A DNA stretch of 64,000 bases from Ryuthela nishihirai (taxonomy: Eukaryota > Arthropoda > Arachnida > Araneae > Heptathelidae), in the NCBI GenBank assembly GCA_038380435.1, contig JAWZYU010000025.1, positions 44,834,691-44,898,690 on the forward strand, written 5' to 3'. A program made the translations under genes and the position numbers. Shown one piece after another: positions 21,434 to 33,287 of the stretch; position 1 is the stretch's first letter, and every line of letters starts with the position of its first letter. The notes beneath the pieces are model-generated. The model worked only from the letters and a program-made list of their open reading frames with translations, was not told the origin of the DNA and did no database searches.

Positions 21434-22022
21434 AGATAGAAACCAGACGTCCCCATTTTCTTAGTCGGTCCCGGTTTTCATAGAACTGCCCCGTAAAAAA
21501 TGATCCTGTTTTTTTGTGGCGATTTTGTGATCGCTTTAATTAACCCCTTTTGGTATACTACGTTCATTCTTTTACGGTTTTTTAAATGCACCTTTTTGGG
21601 AATAACATGAAGCTCGCTGGTAGCGTAGTTAATGTTGTCGGTGAGTACAAACTTTGGTGCAAAAACTGCACATTTGGACTTCGACTTAGTCACATTTGGA
21701 CTTCGACTAGGCAAAAGGAACCCTTCTCCCTCTCTAATGCGCTCTCAGAAATAGTAAGAGTCACACCTCTGTGAAAGAGACTTACCATCAATCTGCAGAA
21801 ATTAATACAACCCGTACGCGAGCTGCTTAAATTATTGTTCCCCTCGCCTACTACGAATCGTAATTCATTACATACGTCACGTCTCTTGCGCAGTTGTACA
21901 ACTGCCTTCTTCAAAATTTCTGTGAACCCTTCAGAGAAGAAATATCCCAATCTCAACAAACTGAAACTGAGACATTTATTAAAGCGTCCCGGTTTTTACT
22001 AATCGAGACTTGGTCACCCTAA
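21434..22022. mobile_element. Possible non-autonomous DNA element
   Basis: Both edges carry related text: CCAGACGTCCCC...GGTCCCGGTTTTC on the left, and GTCCCGGTTTTTACTAA...GGTCACCCTAATT on the right. This is a pattern often seen at ends of hAT-type repeats. The inverted match is imperfect and no transposase was seen. Confidence 0.35.
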
Positions 22023-22061
22023 TTAGCTCGTATACAAAAGCTATCCATTCGAAGAGAACAG

Positions 22062-22424
22062 GGGGAGGGGGTGGCTCAGTCGGTAGCGCGCCAGGCTCGT
22101 AAACTGCAGTTCCCAGCTGGGTCAGCGTTGCGATTTATCTCCGCAAAATTCCCCGCCCTGCCCACGGTCATTAAGGGACACCGATGGGCTTGGAAAGGCC
22201 GCCGTCCGTCGGATGGGACGTTAAGCCGTGTGCGGGAGAGCCATACCCTGTGCACGTTAAAGAAAACTCTGGATGGCCTTGACGGGAGGCTACCATCTGT
22301 CTCCCAACAGCTGTTCCAGTGGGTCTCCTTCCCCAACCTTCTCTGAGCGTTCGGGGTCCATGTGACCTGGCCATTTAACCCATGGTGTGCGAAAAAGTGC
22401 CGCTCAGAGGTAAAACAACCCAAC
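22062..22424 (+). mobile_element. SINE-1 copy
   Basis: Flanked by TCGAAGAGAACAG (22049-22061 and 22425-22437). A short deletion removes part of the B-box region (AACTGCAGTTCCCAGCTGGG), so the internal promoter of this copy is damaged. Confidence 0.9.
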
Positions 22425-22437
22425 TCGAAGAGAACAG

Positions 22438-23182
22438 CTAGAACCTTAACATCTCCTCTAGTTAATATAGCTATAAAGATCAAATTGTGTTAAAGGGAAA
22501 ATAGAATTAAATATAAAATTTTACTTAGTATATTTATTTTGCTAGCACATATACGATATGAAATTTGCTCTGTTGCTTGTCTCCTATGTTTTGGAACAAA
22601 GAATGAGAAACATAAAAAATCGTTTTATCTGGAATGTTCCACAAATTGTCTGAGGAGAAAATCGTCTTCTTCATTCTTCATTAAATCGGACAATTTTACT
22701 TGGCTACATTATCAGCAAACGGAAACTGGAGGGTTAATAATTACATGGATTATATTCCAAGAGAAAAAGTAAAAATTTTGGCTGAACAGGTTTAAAGTTT
22801 GTCCCAGGAATTTTTTTCATTCTCCTGCAAAATATTATTATTTTCTGTTTAATCCGCCTAGTTGCAGCAGAGCATAATAACATGCACATGGAATAATCCT
22901 CCTCTTAAAATCGATTTTGCTTTTTCTTTTCTTCTGTGTATTGCTAAATGGACAAATGCATTGTAATGAAAACAAAACAAAGTGGAAATGATCAAAGCAT
23001 CATTATCTGCTGATACGTTTTTAAAACCTTAACGAAAAATGAGTTATTGCGAGCATTCTATTGGTTGAATAAAATTCCTTCCAATTCCTTAAACAAATTT
23101 AATGCGCTTAGGTTTATCGATGCGCTGAAAAGAAACAATAACGACATGAAAAAGAAATCGGTTATGGAGAATAAGAAATGCT
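22438..23182. other. AT-rich intron, nothing recognised
   Basis: No gene, RNA or repeat could be supported. Confidence 0.4.
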
Positions 23183-23193
23183 CTCTTTAAAAG

Positions 23194-23585
23194 TTGGGTT
23201 GGGTTGGGTTGATTTACCTCTGAGCGGCACTTTTTTGCACACCATGGGCTAAATGGCCAGGTCACATGGACCCCGAAGGCTCAGAGAAGTTTGGGGGAGG
23301 GGACCCACTGGAACAGCTGTTGGGAGACAGATGGTAGCCTCCCGTCAAGGCCATCCAGCGTGTTCTTTAACGTGCACAGGATATGGCTCTCCCGCACACA
23401 GGACCACAGCTTAACGTCCCATCCGACGGACGGCGGCCTTTCCAAGCCCATCGGTGTCCCCTACTGACCGTGGGCAGGGCGGGGAATTTTGCGGAGATAA
23501 ATCTCAACGCTGATCCAGCTGGGACTCGAACCTGGGAACTACAGATTACGAGCCTGGCGCGCTACCGACTGAGCCACCCCCGTCC
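23194..23585 (-). mobile_element. SINE-1 copy
   Basis: Full minus-strand copy flanked by CTCTTTAAAAG (23183-23193 and 23586-23596), with tail GGTTGGGTTGGGTT on the plus strand. Confidence 0.92.
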
Positions 23586-23596
23586 CTCTTTAAAAG

Positions 23597-24112
23597 AGAA
23601 TGAAGTTTTTCATTTTCAATTCTTTCCCCCTCTGACGGCAGAAATTCAACTAATGGACGATTTAGAAAATGCCAAGAGTTGCATTTTATTGCTCTGAAAC
23701 CCCCCAAAAAGAAGGTTTTTCTTTCTCCCCTAAAGCGAAAAGGTTCCTCCCTTCCCACTCCTCCTTGTGGGGGGGGGGGGGGGGGTAAACCGCTGCTCTC
23801 TGTATAAACCTCTTTAGCCCTCGCTCTCTAACACCCAAACTTCAAATTTCTATCATGGATTAATTTGAAGTATTTGTTTAAAGCTTTTCCATTTTCCATT
23901 TACACAGAGAAAACAAGAACTCATTTATTGGGGGGGGGGGGGAAGGCTAAAAATCACCGTGAACTCAAATAATGATCATCTTTCTCTGAAACAAATTCAT
24001 TGATTCTCTGAAAGATAATTTCATAATTATAGCCATACTGTTATAGATGTTTTAGCGTAAGCAAGTGTATTGTGTCTGTTTTGCCAAATCGATTGTTTTC
24101 CTGAAAATAACG
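23597..24112. other. Intron with two poly-G tracts
   Basis: Runs of G at about 23768-23786 and 23931-23942 could form quadruplexes. No gene was seen. Confidence 0.5.
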
Positions 24113-24352
24113 GAGTGGAGGTGGCTCACTCAACGCGTGAGGCTCGTAATCTGCAATTCCCAGGTTCGAGTTCCAGCTGAGTCAGCTTTGAGATTTATCT
24201 CTGCAAAACTCCTCTCCATGTCCACGGTCAGTAGAGAACACCGATGGGCTTGGAAAGGCCGCCGTCCGTCGGATGGGACGTTAAACCGTGGCCCTTTGTT
24301 CAGGGAGAGCCAACTCCGTGCACGTTAAAGAACATGCTGAATGGCCTTGACG
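24113..24352 (+). mobile_element. SINE-1, older, 3'-truncated
   Basis: A box GTGGCTCACTCAACG (degenerate) and B box GGTTCGAGTTCC are present. The body continues to GCTGAATGGCCTTGACG and then stops. Losing the 3' end is unusual for a retroposed copy and implies later deletion. Confidence 0.8.
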
Positions 24353-24731
24353 TCATTCTCTTTGAAAACGAAATTCCCATATGCGCCAGAGGCGATATGC
24401 ATGTTTCTAATTATTTTACACATTCAGTACCCTCTGATAGTGGAAATTCGAACTACTGCATAATTGAGAAAATAAATTATTAATATTTCATTAGTGCCTG
24501 TTCAACACAAAAAGTTTTTAATTTATCTCTTAAAGCAGAAAAGTTGCATTTCACTAACACCCCCTTGGTATAAGGAGATAAATCATTACTATTAGTGTAA
24601 ACCACTTAACCATTGCATTCTTTCATCAAAATTTTAAGTTTTTAGCATAAATAGATCGTTTGCAACATTCATTTAAAGATTTTGCATTTTTCAGCTTTTT
24701 CCGCCGCTAGAGGCCGCCTTTCGAGTTTTAA
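24353..24731. other. Intron, LINE insertion flank
   Basis: Nothing recognised up to the target-site duplication of the LINE at 24732-24743. Confidence 0.4.
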
Positions 24732-24775
24732 CTTACTATCTTTCATCATCATCATCATCCTCAAGCAGCCATGGG

Positions 24776-25924
24776 CTACGGAGGTCCAACCAGACCGTGC
24801 AATTTAGTTCTCCAAGCAAGTCTATCCTGAGCTACATCTACTGCATCTGGCCACTGCACACCAATTCTAACAAGGTCCTGTTTGACATTGTCTGCCCACC
24901 GCATCCTAGGTCTCCCCTTCTTTCTGAGGCCTTTAGGCACACTGTTCATAACCCTATTCGCCAATCTATAATTATTCATACGGACAACATGGCCAAACCA
25001 ACGGAGTCTCTCTCTGCACAATATGCTGCTTAAAGGGGGTTGCAAACTCCTTTGCCTAACCTCATCATTAGTTACAAAGTTGAACCACCTAATGCCCAAG
25101 ATACTGCGTAAGCATCTGGAATCAAAAGCATCTAGTTTCCTGTTATCATGTTTACAAAGTGTCCAAGTTTCACTACCATAACTAACCCTAGAAAGAACCG
25201 AACTATTATACAGTCTAATTTTAGTCTTTAGGTGTATACGCCTATTTCTCCACACTCTCCATAGATTCTTAAAAGTCCCGGCAGCAATCCCTATTCGTCT
25301 GTTAATCTCATGCCGCACATCACCAGTATCTGTTACATAGCTCCCAAGATAATTAAACTGTGACACCTGCTCAAGACTGCAACCATTCAGATTAACCGAA
25401 TCACAGCCTGCCTGACCAATTTTCATCACTTTAGTTTTCTCTCTGTTTATAACCAAACCTACTCTACTACCAGTCTCATCAACAGCTCGAATGAAAGAGT
25501 TCATCTCATCAACATCATTTGCCAAAAGGGCTAAATCATCAGCATAATCTAAATCAGAAATTTTCGTATCTCCAGTCCATTTAAGGCCAAAATCTTTCCC
25601 TTGAAGTGAATTTCGCATAACATAATCAATAACCAAACTAAAGAGAAAAGGAGACAAAATGCACCCTTGTCGAACACCAGAAGTAATGCTAAACCAATTG
25701 CTACAAGCCTTACCAACTCTCACACACGACTCAGTGTTATTATAGAGAGCTTTCATTATGTTGACTAACTTGTCTGGTATACCACATGATTTCACAATCA
25801 ACCACAAATTATGACGATCAACAGAGTCGAAAGCCTTTTTGAAATCAACAAAGCTAGCAACCAAAGGTTTCTGAAACTCTAAACATTTCTCAAGAATCTG
25901 CCTAAGTGAAAATATCTGATCCAC
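24776..25924 (-). pseudogene. LINE ORF, 3' part: reverse transcriptase C-terminal half
   Basis: Contains the fingers/palm blocks VDFKKAFDSVDR and SGVRQGCILSPFLFSLVIDY, and the catalytic LDYADDLALL (YADD). These are followed by VGLVINREKTKVM, FNYLGSYVT and a C-terminal RLRWFGHVVRM segment. It is separated from the upstream frame by a single missing base near 25930. The copy at 35470 reads GGGGATGTGTGG where this one reads GGGGATTGTGG. Otherwise intact. Confidence 0.88.
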
Positions 25925-27825
25925 AATCCCCTACCACTTCTGAATCCACATTGCTCATCACGCAATTGACTGTCAACCAGATTCTTAATTCTATTAAGCA
26001 CAATCATGGAAAGAACTTTACCTGGAACAGAGAGTAGGCTGATACCCCTATAGTTATCACAAGAACTGCGATCACCTTTTTTCAAAATAGGGATAACAGT
26101 AGCTCTGGTAAAATCCTTAGGAACCATGCCTTTATCATAAAAGATATTCAGAATTTCAGTCATCCAAGTTGTAACCGAAACATTCCCAGCTCTAAGCATT
26201 TCGGTAGTAATTTCATCTACCCCTGGGGATTTATGAAGTTTAAGTTTAGAAACAGCCACAATAACTTCAGATTGTGTTATAGGGCCAACATTGAAGCCAC
26301 CAATGCATCTATCATCATTGCAAACAATGGGAGTAGAACTAACCACATTGTTTAGAACATCACTGAAATGCTCAGCCCACCTAGCCATGACAGAATCCTC
26401 CCCTTCTATAACCTTATCATGTTTATCCTTCAATCCTTGTATGCCTGTCCGTTTTCTACCACACAAAACATTAACTATCTGGTACAGCTCTCTGCTGTTG
26501 TGCTGTCTAACTGCTTCCTCGGCTTTGTCAGCCGAACCATCAAGCCAAAGATTCTTATCAGCAGTTAACTGATCTTTTACACCATCAAGCCAAAGATTCT
26601 TATCAGCAGTTAACTGATCTTTTACACGTTTATTAAGTTCTCTGTAATGCTTTCTATTAGGACTAGTAGGGTATTGATTAAGGATATTCCTGCAGTTCTT
26701 TCTTTCTGAAATAAGCTCAAGTGCCTTATCACTCAGATAATTCTGTCTCTTCTGCTCCTTTTTTCCTAAAAGATTACTGTTAGTGTCCATAAAAGCCTGT
26801 TTAAAATGATCCCATTGTTCCTCAACTTCAGTAGTAAGCAAACCATGACTGTCATAATGACTAAGTAACCTATCATGGTAAGCTTTGGCTATAACTGGAT
26901 CTTTAAGAGCTTCAATATTAAAAGTAAATTTTTTAACCTTAGCACAACACTTTTTAAGTTTAAGTTGCAACACACTTTTAACAAGGTAATGATCAGATCC
27001 AATTTCAGCTCCCCTATATGCCCTGGTATTCCTAACAGAACTAGCCCATTTGCTGTTAATTAATATGTAATCAATCATATTCTTATGCAGCCCATCAGGT
27101 GAAAAACATGTGTACTTATGTATGTCGAGGTGTTTGTAACAAATGTTAATTATTCTGAAACCACTGAGCTTACTTACCTGTAGGACATGTTGCCCATTGC
27201 ACCAACCAATGCCATAAGGGCCTATCACTCCTCCCCAAAGGTCACAGTCAGTACCAACTTTGGCATTGAAGTCACCTATAACAAGGGTAATATTTCCTTT
27301 TTTGATAGAATTCAAAATATCCTGAAGTTGTTCATAAAACCTATCCTTCTCATCCTCATCAGTATCCTCAGTGGGGGCATAACAGCAGATAACATTCAAG
27401 TCTTTAACGCTTGTCTGAAATTTTGCTGTAAGAAACCTTTCATTAATGCACTCATATTCTAGAAGAGCATCACTAGCGTGTCTGCTGAGAAGCAGACCCA
27501 CGCCTTGGTGATGCTTATTGTCGTCCCTCTCTGTAAAGAGAAACTTAAGATTATTTTTAAGAATCTGACCTTTATCTGTCCATCTGGTCTCTTGCAAGCC
27601 GAGAATATTTAAATTATAATGGTGGAATTCTTGTGTGAGGACATCAAGAGAAAAAGCTCTGTGCAGAGTCCTCACATTCCAACTACCTATGGAGAGAAAA
27701 TGGTTAGTAGGATGTTTAAAGAAACTATGTTTATTGAGGAAGGGAATGCCGACAATATCAAACAGCCCGCTAATCGCAGACATGGGGCAAAGACCCGTTC
27801 CCCCACTACTAAAGGCTGAAGTCAT
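25879..27825 (-). pseudogene. LINE ORF, 5' part: endonuclease and start of reverse transcriptase
   Basis: ATG at 27825. An endonuclease of the exonuclease/endonuclease/phosphatase fold occupies roughly residues 45-300: SWNVRTLHRA, LGLQETRW, VIGDFNAKVG and the terminal GSDHYLV. A linker rich in lysine follows, then the first reverse-transcriptase block (FTRATVIPILKKGD, NYRGISLLSV). The frame runs out at the one-base deletion near 25930. A private 45-bp in-frame tandem duplication (26536-26625) repeats VKDQLTADKNLWLDG; copy 2 has it once. Confidence 0.88.
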
Positions 27826-28386
27826 CTACACTGGAAGACTTCCTCCAATGTAGAATTTGACGATGCCAATAGAAGCAAAGAGTTCAGGTGCCTGCGATGA
27901 CTTCTGCTCAGGATTATCCACCAGCTGATAAACATATCCTGTGAATCTATTCACTTGGGGCTGTCAACCCACAAACAAACAGAAAACACAGCGGAAGATT
28001 TTCCCTCCACAGAAGCCCGCCAGTGCAGCAAAATCAGGATCCATAATCAAGCTCAGAGCCATATATCTGTCCAGTCCAGTAGGTTTATATGGTCAGCACC
28101 AGGGCCCTGTGTGGTTGACCGCTCCTCAGCAGGGTAGAAAAAAAAAAAGAAAAGTAGCCATAGTTGTCCAGATCAGTAGGCCACACTAATCTGGCAGCCC
28201 TCCCCTTCCGTTCACTTCCACAAGAGAGTATCTCTTTTGAAAGTTACTAACGGTCCGCACCACGAGAAGGCGGGGTCGGACATTAGGTGCTAGGCCTGGC
28301 CGGTTCTATGCATCATCACAGGGGATTGGTGCATAGCTCTCCTTCCAGTGACTACCTAGCTACCATTTACAGACCTTACTATCTTT

Positions 28387-28869
28387 AATACTTTCTAAAG
28401 TGTAAGTTCCAATTGATGGGGATTCGAGAAATGTAAATATTAATAGTTTGCAAGTACCTGTAAAAAAAAAGAATTTTTCGTTTATTTCTTAAAATAAAAA
28501 AGTTTCATTTTCCCACTTTCTTGGGAGTAAGAGGGCAAAGTCTTGTTGCCGTTGTAAACTTTCTGACCATAACACTATACTACCAAAATTTCAGATTTCC
28601 AATGTAAATAGCTTGCTTGCAATATTCGTTTCATATTTTAGCATTTTCTATCTTTTTCAACCGCTAGAGGGCACTATTAAGGCTATTGGAGGATTTTAAA
28701 ATTGCGAATCGCAATATTTCAACGACACCTATCCAACATAAAAAGTTTTTTTCATACATCTCTAAAAGTAAAAAAGTTGGTTATCTATAGACGGACAGAC
28801 AGTTGGAAAGACAGGCGGACAGACAGACGAACAAATATCTGCTTATGCCAAATATTTATGGCATAAGCC
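28387..28869. other. Short intron stretch between two LINE copies
   Basis: Holds a GACGGACAGACAG-type microsatellite (28790-28830) followed by a short palindrome (CTTATGCC...GGCATAAG, 28840-28866). No gene. Confidence 0.6.
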
Positions 28870-30973
28870 GAAACATCCAGAATAACTTCAGACTGTGTTA
28901 TAGGGCTGACGTTAAAGCCAGTAATGCATCTATCATCATTGCAAACAATTGGAGTAGAACTAACCACATTGTTCAGAACATCACTGAAATGCTCAGCCCA
29001 CCTAGCCATGACAGAATCCTCGCCTTCTATAACCTTACCTTGTTTATCCTTCAATCCCTGTATACCTGTCCGTTTTCTACCACACAAAACATTAATTATC
29101 TGGTACAGCTCTGTGCTGTTGTGCTGTCTAACTGCTTCCTCGGCTTTGTCAGCCAAACCATCAAGCCAAAGATTCTTATCAGCAGCTAACTGATCATTTA
29201 CACGTTTATTAAGCTCTCTGTAATGCTTTCTATTAGGAATAGTAGGGTACTGATTAAGGACATTCCTGCAGTTCTTTCTTTCCGAAATAAGCTCAAGTGC
29301 CTTATCACTCAGATAATTTTGCCTCTTCTGCTCCTTTTTTCCTAAAAGAGTACTGTTAGTTTCCAAAAAAGCCTGTTTAAAATGATCCCATTCTTCCTCA
29401 ACTTCAGTAGTAAGCAAACCATGACTGTCATAATGATTAAGTAACCTATCATGGTAAGCTTTAGCTATAACTGGGTCTTTCAGAGCTTCAGTATTAAAAG
29501 TAAATTTTTTAACCCTAGCACAACACTTTTGAAGTTTAAGTTGCAAGACACTTTGAGCAAGGTAATGATCAGATCCAATTTCAGCTCCCCTATATGACCT
29601 GGTATTCCTAACAGAACTAGCCAATTTGCTGTTAATATATAATCAATCATATTCTTATGCAGCCCATCAGGTGAAAAACATGTGTACTTATGTATGTCGA
29701 GGTGTTTGTAATAAGTGTTAGTTATTCTGAAATCACTGAGCTTAGTTACCTGTAGGACATGTTGTCCATTGCACCAACCAATTCCAAAGGGCCTATCACT
29801 CCTCCCTAAAGGTCAGAGTCAGTACCAACTTTGGCACTGAAGTCACCTAGCACAAGGGTAATATTTCCTTTCTTGATAGAATTCAAAATATCCTGAAGTT
29901 GTTCATAAAACATATCCTTCTCATCCTCAACGGCATTTTCAGCGGGGGCATAACAGCAGATAACATTCAAGTCTTTAACACTTGTCTGAAATTTTACTGT
30001 AAGAAACCTTTCATTAACGCACTCGTATCCTAGAAGAGCATCATTAGCGTGTCTGCTGAGAAGCGGACCCACGACTTGCTGATGCTTATTGTCGTCCCTC
30101 CCTGAAAAGAGAAATTTAAGATTATTTTTAAAAATATGACCTTTATCTGTCCATCTGGTCTCTTGCAAGCCGAGAATATCTAAATTATAATGGTGGAATT
30201 CTTGTTTGAGGACATCAAGAGAAAAAGCTCTGTGCAGAGTCCTCACATTCCAACTACTAATGGAGAGAAAATGGTTAGTGGGATGTTTAAAGAAACTATG
30301 TTTATTGAGAGAGGGAATGCCGACAATATCAAACAGCCCCCTAATCGCAGACATGGGGCAAAGACCCGTTCCCCCACCACTAAAGGCTGAAGCCATCTAC
30401 ACTGGAAGACTTCCTCCAATGTAGAATTTAACGATGCCAATAGAAGCAAAGAGTTCAGGTGCCTGCGATGACCTCTGCTCAGGATTATCCACCAGCTGAT
30501 AAACATATCCTGTGAATCTATTCACTTAGGGCTGTCAATCCACAAACAAACAGAAAACACAGCGGAAGATTATCCCTCCACAGAAGCCCACCAGTGCAGC
30601 AAAATCAGGATCCATAATCAAGCTCAGAGCCATATCATCTGTCAAGTCCAGTGGGTTTATATGGTCAGCACCAGGACCCTGTGTGGTTGACCACTCCTCA
30701 GCAGGGTAGAAAAAAAGAAAAGTAGCCATAGTTGTCCAGATGTATGCCAAACTAATCTGGCAGCCCTCCCCTTCCGTTCACTTCCACAAGAGAATATCTT
30801 TTTAGGAAGGTACGTTAGTACCTTCCTAAAGACCTGAACCACGAGAATAAAGTACCTGAACCACGAGAATGCGGGGTCGGACATTAGGTGCTAGGCCTGG
30901 CCGGTTCTATGCATCATCACAGGGGATTGGTGCATAGCTCTCCTTCCAGTGACTACCTAGCTACCATTTACAG
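28870..30973 (-). mobile_element. RTE-like LINE copy 2, 3' part missing
   Basis: Matches copy 1 from the 5' end (through TACCATTTACAG at 30961-30973) to the start of the reverse transcriptase, where similarity stops at about 28870 beside a microsatellite. The 5'-UTR is complete. The endonuclease frame (29806-30396) ends at TAG where copy 1 has TGG, and a second frame (28785-29624) carries the linker. No YADD region is present. Confidence 0.88.
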
Positions 30974-31522
30974 CCCTCTGTAAAAATTATTTTTTTAGCA
31001 AATCAAGGTGGACAACCCATATTCATTACGTGTCAGCCATTTAACGTATTTTTCTAACAATGTAATAAAAGTCTGAGAAGTCAAGATATCTAATGACATT
31101 AATCCACATCTCAGCAGATATCCCATGGATTGGACTAGGCAATCTCCTCGAAGCCACTTTTATGGGGCAAATAACTGAGAGGACATTCCGAATTCGCTTT
31201 CATTAATGTTCTCAATGTCAGTGAGAAGAGGAAAAGGTTAGTGAGCAAGGCAAGATCTGAATTTAAATGGACTAGGATGTTTCCTTCTTTGAAATCTATG
31301 GGAAACAAATCAGGACCATTCAATTCCTCCGAACATCCAGCAGTATTATATCTTCTTGGAAGTTATATTATTCTTTATTAAAATGTGAAAATGTGGATCA
31401 TTCTGCGCATAACAAAGAGGCATGACAAACGATCTGCTGTCGCCAATCGCAGTAGTGTCTGATTGCAAGGTATATTCATTCATGTGATGGAAGTACTTAT
31501 GACCAATTGATTTCTACACTTG
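30974..31522. other. Intron, nothing recognised
   Basis: Short open frame at 31135-31323 (minus) has no identifiable product. Confidence 0.4.
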
Positions 31523-31534
31523 GAGAAAGTATTG

Positions 31535-31921
31535 GGTTGGGTTGTTTTACCTCTGAGCGGCACTTTTTTGCACACCATGGGCTAAATGGCCAGGTCACAT
31601 GGACCCCGAAGGCTCAGAGAAGGTTGGGGGAGGGGACCCACTGGAACAGCTGTTGGGAGACAGATGGTAGCCTCCCGTCAAGGCCATCCAGCGTGTTCTT
31701 TAACGTGCACAGGGTATGGCTCTCCCGCACACGGGACCACGGCTTAACGTCCCATCCGACGGACGGCGGCCTTTCCAAGCCCATCGGTGTCCCCTCCTGA
31801 CCGTGGGCAGGGCGGGGAATTTTGCGGAGATAAATCTCAACGCTGACCCAGCTGGGACTCGAACCTGGGAACTACAGATTACGAGCCTGGCGCGCTACCG
31901 ACTGAGCCACCCCCGCCCCAA
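31535..31921 (-). mobile_element. SINE-1 copy
   Basis: Full copy with intact A and B boxes, flanked by GAGAAAGTATTG (31523-31534 and 31922-31933). Confidence 0.93.
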
Positions 31922-31933
31922 GAGAAAGTATTG

Positions 31934-32535
31934 AACTAGCATTTAATTTAGTATTTAAAATTGCAACATTCCTTCTGTTCTAATTATCCGAGATCTTCAA
32001 AATTTGTCCCCAACATCCTTCACCCAATTCACCTGTAAAGGTGTATTTGCCTTGAGCTTAAAAGCTCCGCAAAAGCATTTGCTGTGTTTCCAAACAAGAT
32101 ATTTACGTTTTCAATGAACAGGAGAGCATGAGAACAAAAATAAACCTACACAAAACGTTTCAAGTTTTCCAGCTCACTGCCAGTACGAATGCTGCCCTTT
32201 GTTGCGTCCTTGTGAACAATGACTGCTCTCGGTGTCTACGTCATGTAGTTCGAGCTAGAGTTCCTCGTGTAAAGTTAATGATGTCCCCTGCGTCATTCGT
32301 GTTATTGTTGCTTAACACGAATTAGAAAAAGGAGCGCTTTAAACTCGGTAGCAGATGTTACATCAGAGGAGCAGAGTCCATGGAAGCAATGGTCTCTTTA
32401 AAATTCTCATGAATAAAAAGAAAAAAGATCTGGGAAATCTATGGGCAGAATATAAAAGTTTTCACATGAAAGTAAAAGTAGTTCCTTCACTTTAATTTGT
32501 TCATTGTAACAAAACATTGACGATTTTTCTCCAAC
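31934..32535. other. Intron, nothing recognised
   Basis: AT-rich with a small open frame (32128-32325) of no known family. Confidence 0.35.
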
Positions 32536-33045
32536 AATCAGTTTGGTTTTAGGAAAGGAATACAGGGAATACTATTCTAGAATTTACTTCTATCATACAT
32601 GAAAATATTAATCGAAATCAAAAATCGGTGGTTATAGTTTTAGATTTAAAAAAGCTTTTGACTCAGTTCCTCATTCCTTATTATTGACTAAATTAAATTT
32701 TAGTGAAATTAGAGGCAAAACCTTGTCATAGATAAAACGTTATTTAATAAACATAAAACAGAAAGTAAATATTGATAATTATGTCACTAGCGAAACTTCA
32801 GTTCATGTTGGAGTTCCTAATGGTTCTGTTTTAGGGCCCATTATTATTCCTACTATATTTAAATAATTTTTGTAATAGTTAAAAAAGGTAAAATTATTGC
32901 ATTTGCAGATGACGCTGCAATAATTTATTCAGGTCATAAGTTAGAGAGTCTAAATTATATGAAAACTGATATTTGTATTCAGAACTAGTTTAGGGTAAAT
33001 AGGTTATTTTTAAATGTTAAAATAACAAAATAAAAATATTAATTT
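32536..33045 (+). mobile_element. Jockey/CR1-like LINE relic, RT part
   Basis: A different reverse transcriptase from the RTE-like one. Decayed plus-strand blocks read QFGFRKG, VVIVLDLKKAFDSV, GVPNGSVLGP and IIAFADDAAII (FADD catalytic motif), then NRLFLNV. In-frame stops and shifts are frequent. A matching C-terminal piece lies at 37985-38600. Confidence 0.7.
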
Positions 33046-33287
33046 TTTTATGTAATTATATATTACTAATATATCTCAGTGAAATGTAAATCAAACATAT
33101 ATAATAGTCTTTGTTTATTTCAATATAATTGTTTCATCTATCGATGCTACACCGTGTCTTGTGGAATAGTGTAGTAGATGAATTAACAGGACGGCGAAGC
33201 AACGCTTCACAAGTTTATACTTTCTAAATTTTGTACACTAATCTTAAAGATGAATAAAAATTAACAGATGAGATATGATTATTAAAC
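33046..33287. other. AT-rich stretch between LINE relic and LINE copy 3
   Basis: Nothing recognised. Confidence 0.35.

Larger units (their letters stand above)
24744..28374 (-). mobile_element. RTE-like LINE copy 1, full length
   Basis: A complete non-LTR retrotransposon on the minus strand, flanked by the 12-bp duplication CTTACTATCTTT (24732-24743 and 28375-28386). The 5' end (minus) starts after TACAGAC, and the 3' end is an ATG/CAT microsatellite. It encodes an AP endonuclease and a reverse transcriptase of the type often annotated 'craniofacial development protein 2-like', placing it near the RTE clade. It lies in the largest Tpst intron, in the same direction as the host gene. Confidence 0.9.
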
